DNA from: Gammaproteobacteria bacterium
GTDB taxonomy: Bacteria; Pseudomonadota; Gammaproteobacteria; Pseudomonadales; Alcanivoracaceae
Length of the DNA stretch: 64,000 nt
Direction of reading: 5' to 3'
Assembly: GCA_018067045.1 (NCBI GenBank)
Contig: JAGPVL010000033.1
Coordinates: 62,001-126,000, forward strand
In this document: in pieces, positions 8,871-20,208 of the stretch
Position numbering within the stretch: the stretch's first letter is position 1
Layout of the letters: each line of letters starts with the position of its first letter
Program-made: the position numbers and the translations under genes
Notes under the pieces: model-generated
Databases searched by the model: none
Told to the model about the DNA's origin: nothing
Seen by the model: the letters and a program-made list of their open reading frames with translations, nothing else

Positions 8871-9800
8871 TTATCTTTTTCTTCTTTGATATGGGCTGGG
8901 CAGTCCATCTGCTTGGTGCTTAAAGCGGCGGTGAACCCATAGATATTGCTCTGGTTCCTTGCGGACATAGTGTTCAACAATGCTGTTCGTGCGCGTGGCA
9001 TCTTCGATGTCGTCGTTGCTAGGAAAGTCTTCCAACGGTGCGCCGAACTCTATTTCATAATGGCCATGAGCACGTCGGTAATAGGCGATGGGTAGCACGA
9101 TCGCATTGCCGAGCTTGGCAATACGTGACGTGGCGGTAATGGTGGCCGCGGGGTGACCAAAAAATGGTGCAAACACGGCGTGCTTTCTGCCGTAGTCTTG
9201 GTCCGGTGCATACCAGACGGTTTCGCCTTTCCGCAGCGCTCTTGTCAGTCCGCGGAGATCTTTGCGATTGATGTAGTTTTTGACGTAGTGTTTGCGGCCG
9301 TTTGAAATGAGCCAGTCAAGTACGGGGTTATCGTTTGGTCGGTACACGGCACTGTACGACGTAAGATGAGCAAATAATCGGATTGCCACTTCGAGTGTGC
9401 TGAAATGCATGCCCAATAAAAGAATACCGCGTCCGGACTGTTGGGCTGCCACTAAATGCTCATGGCCGCTGACGGTTAGTCGCTTGCTTAGGTCGATGCG
9501 TCGGTTGCAGTAGCTGCCGGCCATCTCAGTGAGCCCTTCTCCAACACTGATGACGCTGCGGCGCGCGAGATCTTCCTGTTGTTCGGCAGACAACTCGGGA
9601 AAACAGATCTGAATATTGGTGCGTGCTGTTTCCCGTCGTGATCTTGCAAAGTGCCATGAGGCGAGGCCAACCATGCGGCCGAGAAAGAGCAGTGCAGGCC
9701 ACGGCAGTTGACCGATTAACCAGAATAAAGCAACGGCCATCCACGTTAGCCAGTAGCGAGGATGATGTAATGATTGTGGTCTGTTGCGGCGTTTGCCCAT
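8871..9800 (-). CDS. lpxL: Lipid A biosynthesis late acyltransferase (LpxL/HtrB family)
   Basis: Transfers a secondary acyl chain from acyl-ACP to (Kdo2-)lipid A at the inner membrane. The 309-residue protein has one N-terminal hydrophobic anchor (about residues 17-45) and the HX4E catalytic motif in GMHFSTLEVA near residue 132. The later YAPDQDYGRKHAVFAPFFG motif and a C-terminal EPEQYLWVHRRFK are both family hallmarks. Transcribed alone, convergent to the LPS cluster and divergent from hldE. Homologues are split into LpxL, LpxM and LpxP by acyl specificity, which cannot be assigned here. Confidence 0.9.
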   Translation of the reverse strand: MGKRRNRPQSLHHPRYWLTWMAVALFWLIGQLPWPALLFLGRMVGLASWHFARSRRETARTNIQICFPELSAEQQEDLARRSVISVGEGLTEMAGSYCNRRIDLSKRLTVSGHEHLVAAQQSGRGILLLGMHFSTLEVAIRLFAHLTSYSAVYRPNDNPVLDWLISNGRKHYVKNYINRKDLRGLTRALRKGETVWYAPDQDYGRKHAVFAPFFGHPAATITATSRIAKLGNAIVLPIAYYRRAHGHYEIEFGAPLEDFPSNDDIEDATRTNSIVEHYVRKEPEQYLWVHRRFKHQADGLPSPYQRRKR

Positions 9801-9984
9801 AACGATCTCTAGCGTGTTTTATGGCGTACCTGATGACATAAGTACTGGGGTATTACACGTGAGGGCCCAGTCTACTGATCTGTTGCGCATCCATCCAGCA
9901 GCGTTGTGGCCACCGTGACTCATTGCAGCGCCGAATTGCCGGTCATATTGTTTGTGATGCCGATAACGTTCGATGACCTTGTGC

Positions 9985-10010
9985 TACACTTTGCGCAGCG
10001 ATTTCTGCGC
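9985..10010 (+). promoter_or_regulatory. Candidate hldE extended -10 and 5' leader hairpin
   Basis: TGCTACACT (-10 hexamer TACACT at 9985-9990, with the TG of an extended -10) lies about 65 bp before the hldE start, without a convincing -35. Immediately after it, GCGCAG (9993-9998) and CTGCGC (10005-10010) can form a 6-bp hairpin at the very start of the predicted transcript. The rest of the gap 9801-10053 shows no gene. Confidence 0.3.
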
Positions 10011-10053
10011 GACCGGTGTTGCGCGTTTACCTTGTCTTTGCGGGAACAATTTC

Positions 10054-11481
10054 ATGCATTTGGCCCAAATTCCTGTTTTTACAAATGTCCGTGTACTGGT
10101 TGCCGGCGATGTCATGCTTGATCGGTACTGGCATGGTTCCACCGCGCGTATTTCGCCGGAGGCACCGGTGCCAGTCGTAAACGTCAACGAAATTGAAGAT
10201 CGCCCTGGCGGCGCGGCTAACGTTGCGTTGAATATGGCGGCGCTGGGCGTATCGGCCTCGCTTATTGGTGTCACCGGCGCGGATGAGTCCGAGCAAATAT
10301 TGCGTGACCGGTTGGCAGCGGTAAACGTGGAGTGTCGTTTCCAACAAGTACCAGGCATGCCGACGATTACCAAATTACGCGTTATTAGCCGTCAACAGCA
10401 GTTGTTGCGGATGGATTTTGAGCAGAGCTTTAAAGATGTCGAGGTGGCGCCGTTTACCAATGAAGTGTTGGCGGCATTACCTGGCGCGGGCGCACTGGTG
10501 TTGTCCGATTATCAAAAAGGCGCGCTGCGTGATTGTCAGGCATTAATCGTGGCGGCGCGGGCGGCGGGTGTTCCGGTTTTGGTTGATCCCAAGGGGACTG
10601 ATTACGAGCGTTATCGTGGCGCGACGTTACTGACGCCGAATATTCATGAGTTCGAAGCGGTGGTCGGTAAAGTTGAGTCTGAGCAACAGCTGGTTTCGCT
10701 CGGACAAGCGTTGATAGCCAGATTGGATTTACAAGCGTTGCTCGTGACCCGAGGCGAGCAGGGCATGACGTTGTTGCGGCCCAATGTTCCGGAGTTGCAT
10801 TTGCCTGCCCGTGCCCGCGAAGTGTTTGATGTGACCGGCGCAGGTGACACGGTGATTTCGACGTTGGCATCGAGTTTGGCGGCGGGCGCGTCACTGGAAG
10901 ATGCCGTGGCGCTGGCGAATATTGCCGCCGGCCTTGTCGTGGCGAAGTTGGGTACAGCGGTGATCAGTGCGCCGGAGTTGCGTCGCGCTGTGCATCAAGA
11001 AGGCGGTATTGGTCGTGGCGTGATGACCGAGGAGCAGTTGTTAATTGCAATTGCCGATGCGCGCTCACAGGGTGAAAAAGTTGTTTTCACTAACGGTTGT
11101 TTCGATATTGTTCATGCTGGTCATGTCGGTTACCTCGATAGCGCGCGGAAGCAGGGCGACCGTTTAATCGTCGCGGTCAATAGCGATGAGTCGGTGCGGC
11201 GTTTAAAGGGTAATGGTCGACCCATCAATAGTTGTGATCGTCGCATGGCCGTACTGGCGGCGCTGGAGGCGGTAGATTGGGTGGTCTCTTTCGCGGGTGA
11301 TACGCCGGAAGATTTACTGCGTAGTTTGCGTCCCGATGTGTTGGTGAAGGGCGGTGATTACTCGGTTGATCAGGTCGTCGGTGCGGAGATGGTCGAAGGT
11401 TGGGGCGGCGTGGTGAGGGTGCTCGACTTTGTTGAAAATGTCAGCACGACGCGCATTGTTGAAAAAATTCGCGGCGGCTAA
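10054..11481 (+). CDS. hldE: Bifunctional D-beta-D-heptose 7-phosphate kinase / 1-phosphate adenylyltransferase
   Basis: Makes ADP-heptose for WaaC and WaaF. The 475-residue length matches E. coli HldE (477). The N-terminal PfkB/ribokinase domain starts at [13 protein letters not shown], contains [11 protein letters not shown] and [11 protein letters not shown], and ends around the catalytic anion-hole motif DVTGAGDT (about residue 258). A C-terminal cytidylyltransferase-like domain begins at [13 protein letters not shown] (about residue 344) with the HxGH nucleotide motif. The start ATG 10054 aligns with the family; an in-frame ATG further upstream at 9973 adds a 27-residue stretch with no similarity. 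Followed by a terminator. Confidence 0.96.
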   Translation: MHLAQIPVFTNVRVLVAGDVMLDRYWHGSTARISPEAPVPVVNVNEIEDRPGGAANVALNMAALGVSASLIGVTGADESEQILRDRLAAVNVECRFQQVPGMPTITKLRVISRQQQLLRMDFEQSFKDVEVAPFTNEVLAALPGAGALVLSDYQKGALRDCQALIVAARAAGVPVLVDPKGTDYERYRGATLLTPNIHEFEAVVGKVESEQQLVSLGQALIARLDLQALLVTRGEQGMTLLRPNVPELHLPARAREVFDVTGAGDTVISTLASSLAAGASLEDAVALANIAAGLVVAKLGTAVISAPELRRAVHQEGGIGRGVMTEEQLLIAIADARSQGEKVVFTNGCFDIVHAGHVGYLDSARKQGDRLIVAVNSDESVRRLKGNGRPINSCDRRMAVLAALEAVDWVVSFAGDTPEDLLRSLRPDVLVKGGDYSVDQVVGAEMVEGWGGVVRVLDFVENVSTTRIVEKIRGG

Positions 11482-11523
11482 GTCGCGTGTTGCATTGATC
11501 GTGCTCTGTTGAAACTAGCTATC

Positions 11524-11559
11524 AAAGCCACTATCGCCGCGTGCGTTGGTGGCTTTTTT
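11524..11559 (+). terminator. Rho-independent terminator after hldE
   Basis: AAAGCCAC (11524-11531) pairs with GTGGCTTT (11549-11556) across a 17-nt loop, followed by T residues. Confidence 0.7.
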
Positions 11560-11665
11560 GTATGCGAAGATGCTGCCTAATAGGTGGCCTTCTTGGAAAT
11601 AACTTTCTTTGGAGCAACTACATTCGTCTGCAAGTAGGCCCACAAAAAGTCAACTTTTCGACAAA

Positions 11666-12457
11666 TCATACCTTGCTAAGAACCCTACGCGTTTTTTCGA
11701 CATTTTCACGTAAATGTTTAGGGTTGATGGTGCCGGCAATAATCCCGCTGACGCCTTCGAGGGAGAAAATGCTACGCAATGTTTTTTCCACGGCATCTTC
11801 TCCAGCGCTACAGGCATGGCCGCTAGCAAAGGCTTTCTTAATCAAAACGCCCTTGTGATGTTGATGAGCATATTCGATTACCGGCCGTTCTTGGTGGTAG
11901 CTGAGATTCTCCGTCACCATGGCAACGTCTGATTGGGCAAGTGCGGCAATGCCTCCCGGAACGGTTTTACCTGATAGGCCAAACGCTCGAATGAGACCCT
12001 GTTTCTTTAACTCAGATAGGGCGTCGAGAGTGCCCTGTTGCGTGACGATATCCATGTCATTGCCGTCGGAGTGCACCAACACAACATCGAGGTAGTCAGT
12101 ATTTAAGCGACGTAAGCTGCGCTCAACAGAGCGGCGAGTATGCTGCGCGGAGAAATCAAAATAGCTAACGCCATTCTCAAATTCTTCGCCCACCTTGCTG
12201 ACAATGACCCAGTCGTTTCGTTGCGGCAGCAGCTTCCCTAACCGCTCTTCGCTGTTGCCGTAGGCTGGAGCGGTATCAATCAGGTTAATGCCAAGATCTT
12301 TGGCGAGGGCAAACAGGTCGCGTGTTTCATCATCATTGGGGATGGTAAATGCATGCGGATATTTCACGCCCTGATCTCGGCCTAACTTAACGGTACCGAG
12401 TCCAATGGCGCTGATGTTGAGGCCGGTTTGGCCAAGCGGGCGAATAAAGTCAGCCAT
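11666..12457 (-). CDS. Aldo/keto reductase
   Basis: A 263-residue NADPH-dependent (beta/alpha)8 oxidoreductase. The catalytic tetrad is visible: Asp in INLIDTAP, Tyr in APAYGNSEE, Lys in VIVSKVG and His in VLVHSDG. The phosphate-binding C-terminal SGIIAGTINPKHL is present. Start chosen at ATG 12457 (MADFIRPLGQTG), which overlaps the upstream oxidoreductase stop by 8 bp (ATGGCTGA), so the two genes form one operon. The longer in-frame start (12484) would lie within the neighbour. Substrate unknown. Confidence 0.85.
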   Translation of the reverse strand: MADFIRPLGQTGLNISAIGLGTVKLGRDQGVKYPHAFTIPNDDETRDLFALAKDLGINLIDTAPAYGNSEERLGKLLPQRNDWVIVSKVGEEFENGVSYFDFSAQHTRRSVERSLRRLNTDYLDVVLVHSDGNDMDIVTQQGTLDALSELKKQGLIRAFGLSGKTVPGGIAALAQSDVAMVTENLSYHQERPVIEYAHQHHKGVLIKKAFASGHACSAGEDAVEKTLRSIFSLEGVSGIIAGTINPKHLRENVEKTRRVLSKV

Positions 12458-13667
12458 TATTGTTTCCAGATAAGCCATGTCCAAATAAGTTATGCCAAGC
12501 TGGCGTGCCGAGCGCGGCGCGCTGAAGTTCGGGGTCTAGCGTGATTTCGTTGTGCGAAGGCTCTAGATCGGCGAGCAATGCGGTAACTCTATCGCCAAGG
12601 TCGGGAGCCAAGGTGAGTTTTGTCGGCCAGCTAACGATCAAGTTTTTATCGCGCTGTGCAAAGGCATTGTCTGGTTTGGCTAGTGCGTTTTGGGCGGGCT
12701 CGGCACGGTCAATGCGTACGCCAGCAAACTCGGCTTGAGAAAAATCAATCCACGGGAATAGCTGCGACAGTTCTTTCTTACCCGCAGCTATCAACGCTGC
12801 TTCGCTCATGTCGACGCCACGCTCGGCAATGTCGCCGCCGAGATACCAAACGTGTGAGCCATCGGCAAGGGAATGTGTGGTGACGGTCAAGCGGGGTTTA
12901 TTACTGGCGCCAATACAATGGGCATAAAATGGGAAGTCGAGCGTGTGCTTGACCACTAGCATGTGCAGTGGGCGAATCTGCGCGTTGATGCCGCGCGCCA
13001 ATCCGTGTGTGTGAGCAGCATCGAGTAATGCCGCGTTGCCCGCGCCTGCTGCGAGGATAGACACGCTTGGCTCTATGCGGGTGCCGCCAGTACGAATCGC
13101 GGCTATGCCGTTCTCGTTCCATTCAATGGCATCTTGGTTGGCATCGAAACGCAGTATTTGCTCGGCGACGGGTGCAATCAACGCGCGCAGTAACGACGGC
13201 GTGTCGATGACGAGGTCGTCCATGCGATAGACGTTGCCTTTGAATCGTTCGCTTTTGAGTGCGGGCGGGTAGTCGTTGAACGGCAATTTTTCAATGCGCC
13301 CGCGCAACATTTTGCTGGCAAAAAAAGTGGTGAAGCGTGAGGCGACCGAACCGGCAGACCACAGGTATTGGGTGTCAGACAGTACACGCACATCCTTTAA
13401 ATCAATGTCACCGTTGCCGGCAATGTTTTTACGCCAACGGTCAGGCATGCCAGCGATGGCTTCCGATTCGTTGGAGAGCGTTCCGCTGAGGGCGTACTTT
13501 AATCCGCCATGAATAATGCCTTGGCTTAGCAATGTCTGTTGGCCGCCGAGCGTATTGGTTTCGAGCAGCACGCAGCTGTAGCCTCGTTGACGCAGGATGT
13601 TCATCATCCAGAGGCCGGCGATGCCGCCGCCTAAAATTGCTATGTCCGTTTTGACGGTTTTTGTCAT
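12450..13667 (-). CDS. FAD-dependent oxidoreductase (DAO/glycerol-3-phosphate dehydrogenase-like fold)
   Basis: A 405-residue flavoprotein. The N-terminal dinucleotide motif IAILGGGIAGLWMM is followed by an acidic ribose-binding residue in VLLETNT and LLSQGIIHGGLKYAL, typical of the DAO family (FAD contact next to the isoalloxazine). A C-terminal region near FAGVRIDRAEP follows. No membrane segment or signal peptide was seen. It is co-transcribed with, and just upstream of, the aldo/keto reductase, suggesting two redox steps on one metabolite. The substrate is not recognisable. Confidence 0.8.
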   Translation of the reverse strand: MTKTVKTDIAILGGGIAGLWMMNILRQRGYSCVLLETNTLGGQQTLLSQGIIHGGLKYALSGTLSNESEAIAGMPDRWRKNIAGNGDIDLKDVRVLSDTQYLWSAGSVASRFTTFFASKMLRGRIEKLPFNDYPPALKSERFKGNVYRMDDLVIDTPSLLRALIAPVAEQILRFDANQDAIEWNENGIAAIRTGGTRIEPSVSILAAGAGNAALLDAAHTHGLARGINAQIRPLHMLVVKHTLDFPFYAHCIGASNKPRLTVTTHSLADGSHVWYLGGDIAERGVDMSEAALIAAGKKELSQLFPWIDFSQAEFAGVRIDRAEPAQNALAKPDNAFAQRDKNLIVSWPTKLTLAPDLGDRVTALLADLEPSHNEITLDPELQRAALGTPAWHNLFGHGLSGNNNG

Positions 13668-13981
13668 GCTCGTCTACGCTCGTATTATGGCTCGTATTAT
13701 GGCTTGCCACCGCTCCGGGTGCGGTCGGTTTCCGTTCGGGCGCCTGCTTCGGTATCAGTGTGAAGAATGCTGGCTATGGTAGCATAGCGGCAGTTTTTCG
13801 GTGACGCCTTCGGGGCTGCCGCCGCGTTAACGTTTGAATGCGCTTACATGCAAGGCTCCCGTTTTGCGCGGCAATATTTTGGAGTGCTTCGCGTGGATTA
13901 AGCGAGACGTGAACCGGAGTTAGCACTGGATGCAAAGTGGGGCTTACAGCAGGGAAGCATGATTAAGGATGGCTATCTAGA
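13668..13981. other. Intergenic region between FAD oxidoreductase and waaA
   Basis: This 314-bp divergent gap holds no convincing gene. It contains a 12-bp tandem repeat next to the oxidoreductase start (listed separately). A stop-bounded frame ending in MIKDGYLE overlaps the waaA start (ATGA), but it has no plausible start with an RBS. Promoters for both flanking genes must lie here, though none is clear enough to mark. Confidence 0.5.
13678..13701. repeat. 12-bp tandem direct repeat
   Basis: GCTCGTATTATG occurs twice in direct succession (13678-13689 and 13690-13701), followed by GCT, in the 5' leader of the minus-strand oxidoreductase gene. Probably a replication-slippage duplication. Confidence 0.8.
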
Positions 13982-15316
13982 ATGACTGGCGCGCGTTTTA
14001 TCTATTCCAGCTTATGGGTTTTGTTGCTGCCTCTGTTGTTGATGCGAATGTGGTGGCGTGGTCGGCGCGCGCCACTATACCGCGAGCGCTGGGCGGAGCG
14101 ATTGGGTTTTTACCCATCCACGGCATTGCCTAAAGAGCAGGGCGGCTGCGTTTGGGTGCACGCGGTGTCAGTGGGTGAAGCGCTGGCAGCGGTGCCCATG
14201 GTTGAACAGTTACTGAGCCGGTATCCAGAGACGCAGATCGTGATGACTACCACCACCCCGACCGGTTCGGAGCGTGTTCGAGCAGTGTTTGGTCATCGTG
14301 TTTTGCATGTTTACGCGCCGTGGGAATTACCTGGCGCGGTGAGGCGTTTTTTTAACGCGTTTCAGCCATCGCTGGTGCTGTTGTTGGAGACCGAGCTGTG
14401 GCCGAATATCGTCGCGATCGCGGCGACACGAAAGGTGCCGGTGATGCTGATCAATGGGCGCTTGTCGGAGCGCAGCCAGCGCGGTTATGCGCGCTTCCCC
14501 GCACTGGTGACGCCCATGTTGCAAGCCATGCACTGTTTGGCGGTACAGACGCAGGCGGACGCAACGCGTTTTCAAGAATTGGGTGCCGCGGAAAACAGCA
14601 TCGCCGTTACCGGCAGCGTTAAGTTTGATATCGACCCCAATGAATCTTTGCGTCAGGGGGCGGCGTTGTGGCGCCAGCAACTTGGTGCGCGGCCTGTATG
14701 GATAGCGGCCAGTACCCATGCCGGCGAAGATGAGCCAGTGTTAGTGGCGCATAAGCAACTGAAAATGCACTTTCCTGATGCGCTACTGATTTTGGTGCCG
14801 CGGCACCCAGAGCGTTTTGCGGAAGTGGGACAGCTCGCCAGCGCGCATGGTTTTACGGTGTTAAAGCGCAGTGCTACAAAGCAGGTTGATGCGGCGTGTG
14901 ATGTTTATTTAGGTGACACCATGGGCGAGCTGATGCAAATGTTCGGGTTTGCTGATGTTGCCTTTGTGGGCGGTTCGTTGGTGGATGTCGGCGGGCATAA
15001 TTTACTCGAGCCGAGCGCCTGGGGGCTGCCTGTTTTAACTGGCCCGCACTTGCATAACTTCACTTTGATTGCGCAACTATTGGAACAGGCTGGGGCGATG
15101 ACGATTGTGGCGGACGCCGACGCGTTAGCCGTTCAGCTGGTGGGGTTGTTTGGTGGTCCGGTGGTGGAAGGCGCGGTGTCTGTGCCTAATCAGGCTGCAA
15201 GCCATGCCCGCAGAAAAACAATGGGTGACGCTGCGTTACATGTGCAGGCCACCCATCGCGGTGCGCTTCAGCGCGTGCTGACGTTGGTGGCTGCGTCTTG
15301 GCCACTTTCTTCATAG
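13982..15316 (+). CDS. waaA: 3-deoxy-D-manno-octulosonic acid (Kdo) transferase
   Basis: Transfers Kdo from CMP-Kdo to the lipid A precursor, the step before WaaC. The 444-residue GT30 protein has an N-terminal membrane anchor (residues 7-22). ERWAERLGF carries the conserved catalytic-region glutamate, and WVHAVSVGE and MTTTTPTGSERV follow. ETELWPNI and the C-terminal VGGSLVDVGGHNLLEPSAWG bind the nucleotide sugar. Its 3' end overlaps the convergent tolC-type gene by 49 bp, with no terminator visible between them. Confidence 0.96.
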   Translation: MTGARFIYSSLWVLLLPLLLMRMWWRGRRAPLYRERWAERLGFYPSTALPKEQGGCVWVHAVSVGEALAAVPMVEQLLSRYPETQIVMTTTTPTGSERVRAVFGHRVLHVYAPWELPGAVRRFFNAFQPSLVLLLETELWPNIVAIAATRKVPVMLINGRLSERSQRGYARFPALVTPMLQAMHCLAVQTQADATRFQELGAAENSIAVTGSVKFDIDPNESLRQGAALWRQQLGARPVWIAASTHAGEDEPVLVAHKQLKMHFPDALLILVPRHPERFAEVGQLASAHGFTVLKRSATKQVDAACDVYLGDTMGELMQMFGFADVAFVGGSLVDVGGHNLLEPSAWGLPVLTGPHLHNFTLIAQLLEQAGAMTIVADADALAVQLVGLFGGPVVEGAVSVPNQAASHARRKTMGDAALHVQATHRGALQRVLTLVAASWPLSS

Positions 15317-16689
15317 AGGTTAACGGGCTTACTGCTGTCCAACCAGCCGTTCACTTCAGAAAGGTCTTCTTCGGTGAGAATGCCGGCGGCCGCTTTTAAG
15401 CGCAGGCTGTCGATAATGTAAGTGTAGCGTGCGGCGGCGTAATCCCGTTGTGCCGAATACAGATTACGCTGTGCAATCACCACATCAACAATATTGCGAG
15501 TGCCAACAGAATAGCCTGACTCCGTCGCCTTCAATGCGGATTGTGCTGAGACCAGTGCTTGGCGTTGCGCCTGGACGCGCAGAACGTTGGCTTCGACGAC
15601 GCGGTGCAAGCTGCGGGTTTGTTGGCCGATGTCGCGCCATACCAACTTGTACTGCTCTTCGGACGCTTGATAATTCAGCGCCGCCTGTTTGCGTTTCGAG
15701 TTAAGGGCGCCGCCGGCGAACAACGGCATGGAAACTTGCACGCCGTAATAGTTGCCTTCAGTGCCATTGCTTAAACCAAAGCCGCCGCTCAATGCAGTGA
15801 CATCGATATTTTCTTTAAGGGTGTTCTGATGCTGGTACTGGCCGACCAAATCGACGGTCGGCATTTGTGCCGCCATGCCTTGTTTGGAAACGGCCTTCGC
15901 GGTATCCGCATTGCTGCGTGCAGTGAGCACTTGAGGATTATTGGTCTGCGCTTGCTCTACCCATGTATCGGGGTTGGCGGGCTCAGGGCCAGACATGGGC
16001 AATTCAGCCTGAAGGCTGTCGAGGCTGTCCCAGCGCTTGCCAGTGAGCGCTTCAAGTTGATCGCGGGCAATGGCGAAGTCGGACTCGCCGACGATCAAGC
16101 CGACGCGACTGAGGTCATACGCTGCTTGTGCTTCGTTGACGTCGGTGATGGGCACGAGACCGACCTTATAGCGTTCGTTGGCTTGGTCGAGTTGGCGAGC
16201 TAGCGCGCGTTCTTCTGCTTGCGCGCTGGTCAGATTTTCTCGGGTGCGCAGCACATTCATATATTGCTCAGTGACCCGTAATAAGAAGCTTTGACGGGCG
16301 CTATCAAAATTCGCTTCGGCCGCAGAGGTGACTTTCTTGGTGCGTTGATATTCATACCACGCATCCATGCGGAACAAAGGCTGAACAACATTCACGCTGG
16401 TGGTTTGCGATTCATATTCGCGTCTTAGTGGTGAGCCACCAGGTTGCCCCGCAAAGGCTTCGTAACGCTGTTCATTCCGCAGGTGTGTGTAGTTGGCTGT
16501 GACTTGTGGCAGCAGTCCACCAAACCCCTGCTTCTTTGTTTCTTCGGCGGCAAGCCAGGTTTTACGGGCGACTTCCCACTCGTGATCGTTACCCCATGCA
16601 GCATAGGCGACATCTTGTAATGTGGCGCCTAACGCGGAACCGCTGGCGAGTGCGACAGCCAGTGCTAGGGGGGCGAGTATCTTCTGCAT
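15268..16689 (-). CDS. tolC: TolC-family outer-membrane efflux channel
   Basis: Trimeric outer-membrane channel subunit for type I secretion or multidrug efflux. The 473-residue precursor has a Sec signal peptide with predicted cleavage after ALGA (residue 22). It then shows two structurally repeated OEP halves: the first around residues 25-225 with the turn GLVPITDVNEAQAAY, the second around 240-440 with GTRNIVDVVIAQRNLY. The N-P-x-D-V turn variants are typical. A tolC homologue lies near waaA and thiC in Pseudomonas (OpmH), fitting this position. The C-terminal 16 codons lie on the strand opposite the end of waaA. Confidence 0.92.
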   Translation of the reverse strand: MQKILAPLALAVALASGSALGATLQDVAYAAWGNDHEWEVARKTWLAAEETKKQGFGGLLPQVTANYTHLRNEQRYEAFAGQPGGSPLRREYESQTTSVNVVQPLFRMDAWYEYQRTKKVTSAAEANFDSARQSFLLRVTEQYMNVLRTRENLTSAQAEERALARQLDQANERYKVGLVPITDVNEAQAAYDLSRVGLIVGESDFAIARDQLEALTGKRWDSLDSLQAELPMSGPEPANPDTWVEQAQTNNPQVLTARSNADTAKAVSKQGMAAQMPTVDLVGQYQHQNTLKENIDVTALSGGFGLSNGTEGNYYGVQVSMPLFAGGALNSKRKQAALNYQASEEQYKLVWRDIGQQTRSLHRVVEANVLRVQAQRQALVSAQSALKATESGYSVGTRNIVDVVIAQRNLYSAQRDYAAARYTYIIDSLRLKAAAGILTEEDLSEVNGWLDSSKPVNLYEESGQDAATNVSTR

Positions 16690-18935
<2,246 letters not shown>

Positions 18936-18964
18936 TCTGCAAGGTATCGTTTGCAAGGATAGTT

Positions 18965-19600
18965 ATGACCAACGAGTGTGTACCTCCGTTTCAATCGGAT
19001 GACGTTGAAATACTCGCGAAGGAAACCCCGTTTAGGGGTTTTTTTCGTATAGACCGATTAACGCTGCGTCATCGTGCTTATGAAGGTGGTTGGGCGAAGC
19101 CAGTGGTGCGTGAACTATTTGTTCGTGGCGCGGCAGCGGCCGTGTTGCCTTACGATCCAGTGCGCCAAGAAATATTGTTGGTGGAGCAGTTTCGGGTGGG
19201 CGCATTGGGCTGGCGCGACTCGCCTTGGTGCCTGGAATTAATTGCAGGCATTGCGGATAAAGCCGGTGAGGCCCATGCCGATTTAGTTCGTCGCGAAGCG
19301 ATAGAAGAAGCCAATATTGCGCTGGCAGAGGTCGAGAAAATTTATCAGTACATGCCAAGCCCAGGCGGCAGTGATGAGCGGCTTACGGTATTTATCGCGC
19401 GCGCCGATTTGAGTGAAGCGGGTGGTATTTACGGTCAGCCAGATGAGGGCGAAGATATTCGTGTGGTCAAAGTAGCTTTTGCGCAGGTGCCGGCATTGCT
19501 AAGCAGCGGTTTGGTAGACAATGCGGCTTCAATTATTGCGTTACAGTGGTTGCAGTTACATAAAATCGCCCTCGACGCAAGATGGTGCGCCGGTGCTTGA
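18965..19600 (+). CDS. nudF: ADP-ribose pyrophosphatase (Nudix hydrolase)
   Basis: Hydrolyses ADP-ribose and related nucleotide sugars to AMP and a sugar phosphate. The 211-residue length and the motifs VEILAKETPFRGFF, EQFRVGALGW and DNAASIIALQWLQLH match NudF. The Nudix box is slightly unusual: LVRREAIEEANI keeps the catalytic REXXEE, but the following Gly is Asn and the leading Gly (GIADKAGE) is displaced by one residue. A terminator-like hairpin falls within codons 20-27. First gene of the conserved nudF-yqiB-cpdA-yqiA-parE series, as in E. coli. Confidence 0.93.
   Translation: MTNECVPPFQSDDVEILAKETPFRGFFRIDRLTLRHRAYEGGWAKPVVRELFVRGAAAAVLPYDPVRQEILLVEQFRVGALGWRDSPWCLELIAGIADKAGEAHADLVRREAIEEANIALAEVEKIYQYMPSPGGSDERLTVFIARADLSEAGGIYGQPDEGEDIRVVKVAFAQVPALLSSGLVDNAASIIALQWLQLHKIALDARWCAGA
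19023..19045 (+). terminator. Intrinsic terminator embedded in the nudF coding sequence
   Basis: AAACCCC (19023-19029), a 5-nt loop and GGGGTTT (19035-19041) are followed directly by TTTT, about 60 nt after the nudF start and 88 nt after the thiC stop. It is the only terminator-like structure downstream of thiC. It encodes the conserved ETPFRGFF segment of NudF, so it is part of a real coding region. Confidence 0.6.
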
Positions 19601-19630
19601 ATTTCGTATAGTGTCAGAATGAAAGGTGAA

Positions 19631-20074
19631 ATGAATAAGACTCGCGGTAAGCGATACCAGCTAGATTTCCCCGCACTGATGACACAGTGCGAGGCAAACT
19701 ATGCGCGTATGGTTAAGCTAATGCGTGTTGTCGGTGAGCAGGATCGGGCAACGTTGAATGTGTCTGATGGTGAGCAGAGCCGAGAAATATGGATTCGCGT
19801 TTTAGAGCGAGCGCCGTACACTACTATTTTACAAATGGAGCAGGATGCGCAGCATCCGCTGTTGTCGGCGCCTGCGTTAACGATACGTTTGTATCACGAT
19901 GCGCGTATTGCCGAAGTGACAGAAGCACGGCCGTGGCGCAAAGTTGATGCGAAGAATCAGTATCCGAATGCGGCGATGCATGTGCCGGATGAAAAGCACC
20001 AATGGAATCGTTTTCTTGGCGAATGGCTGCGGCATGTAGCGGCTCACGGTCGGGCGCTTACCGCGGTAAGCTAG
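19631..20074 (+). CDS. yqiB: DUF1249 family protein (YqiB)
   Basis: A 147-residue soluble protein of unknown function. It matches YqiB in order and motifs: YQLDFPALMTQCEANYARM at the N-terminus, TIRLYHDARIAEV in the middle and YPNAAMHVPDEKHQWNRFLGEWL with the conserved DEKHQ-N-FL block near the end. The start ATG 19631 is preferred because AAAGG lies 5-9 nt upstream; an in-frame ATG at 19619 has no RBS. Always found between nudF and cpdA in gammaproteobacteria, but its biochemical role is not known. Confidence 0.88.
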   Translation: MNKTRGKRYQLDFPALMTQCEANYARMVKLMRVVGEQDRATLNVSDGEQSREIWIRVLERAPYTTILQMEQDAQHPLLSAPALTIRLYHDARIAEVTEARPWRKVDAKNQYPNAAMHVPDEKHQWNRFLGEWLRHVAAHGRALTAVS

Positions 20075-20208
20075 TGGTCGCGTTGAGTCTCATATGTTGA
20101 GACAGGGTTGGCGAAACGTTGACGTAAAAGCATTCCATGTCGATGTATGCTGGCTTTCGTTGCGGCCATCCGATATAAGAGGAATGAAACGCTTGAGGGA
20201 GCGCGGGT

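Noticed and set aside
10454-10894. Minus-strand open frame opposite hldE
   Set aside because: A shadow of a well-conserved coding region, rich in Pro and Thr as expected from antisense translation.
13902-13985. Short frame ending MIKDGYLE with stop overlapping the waaA start
   Set aside because: Suggestive ATGA overlap, but the frame has only a very short ATG-started portion and no RBS or family resemblance.
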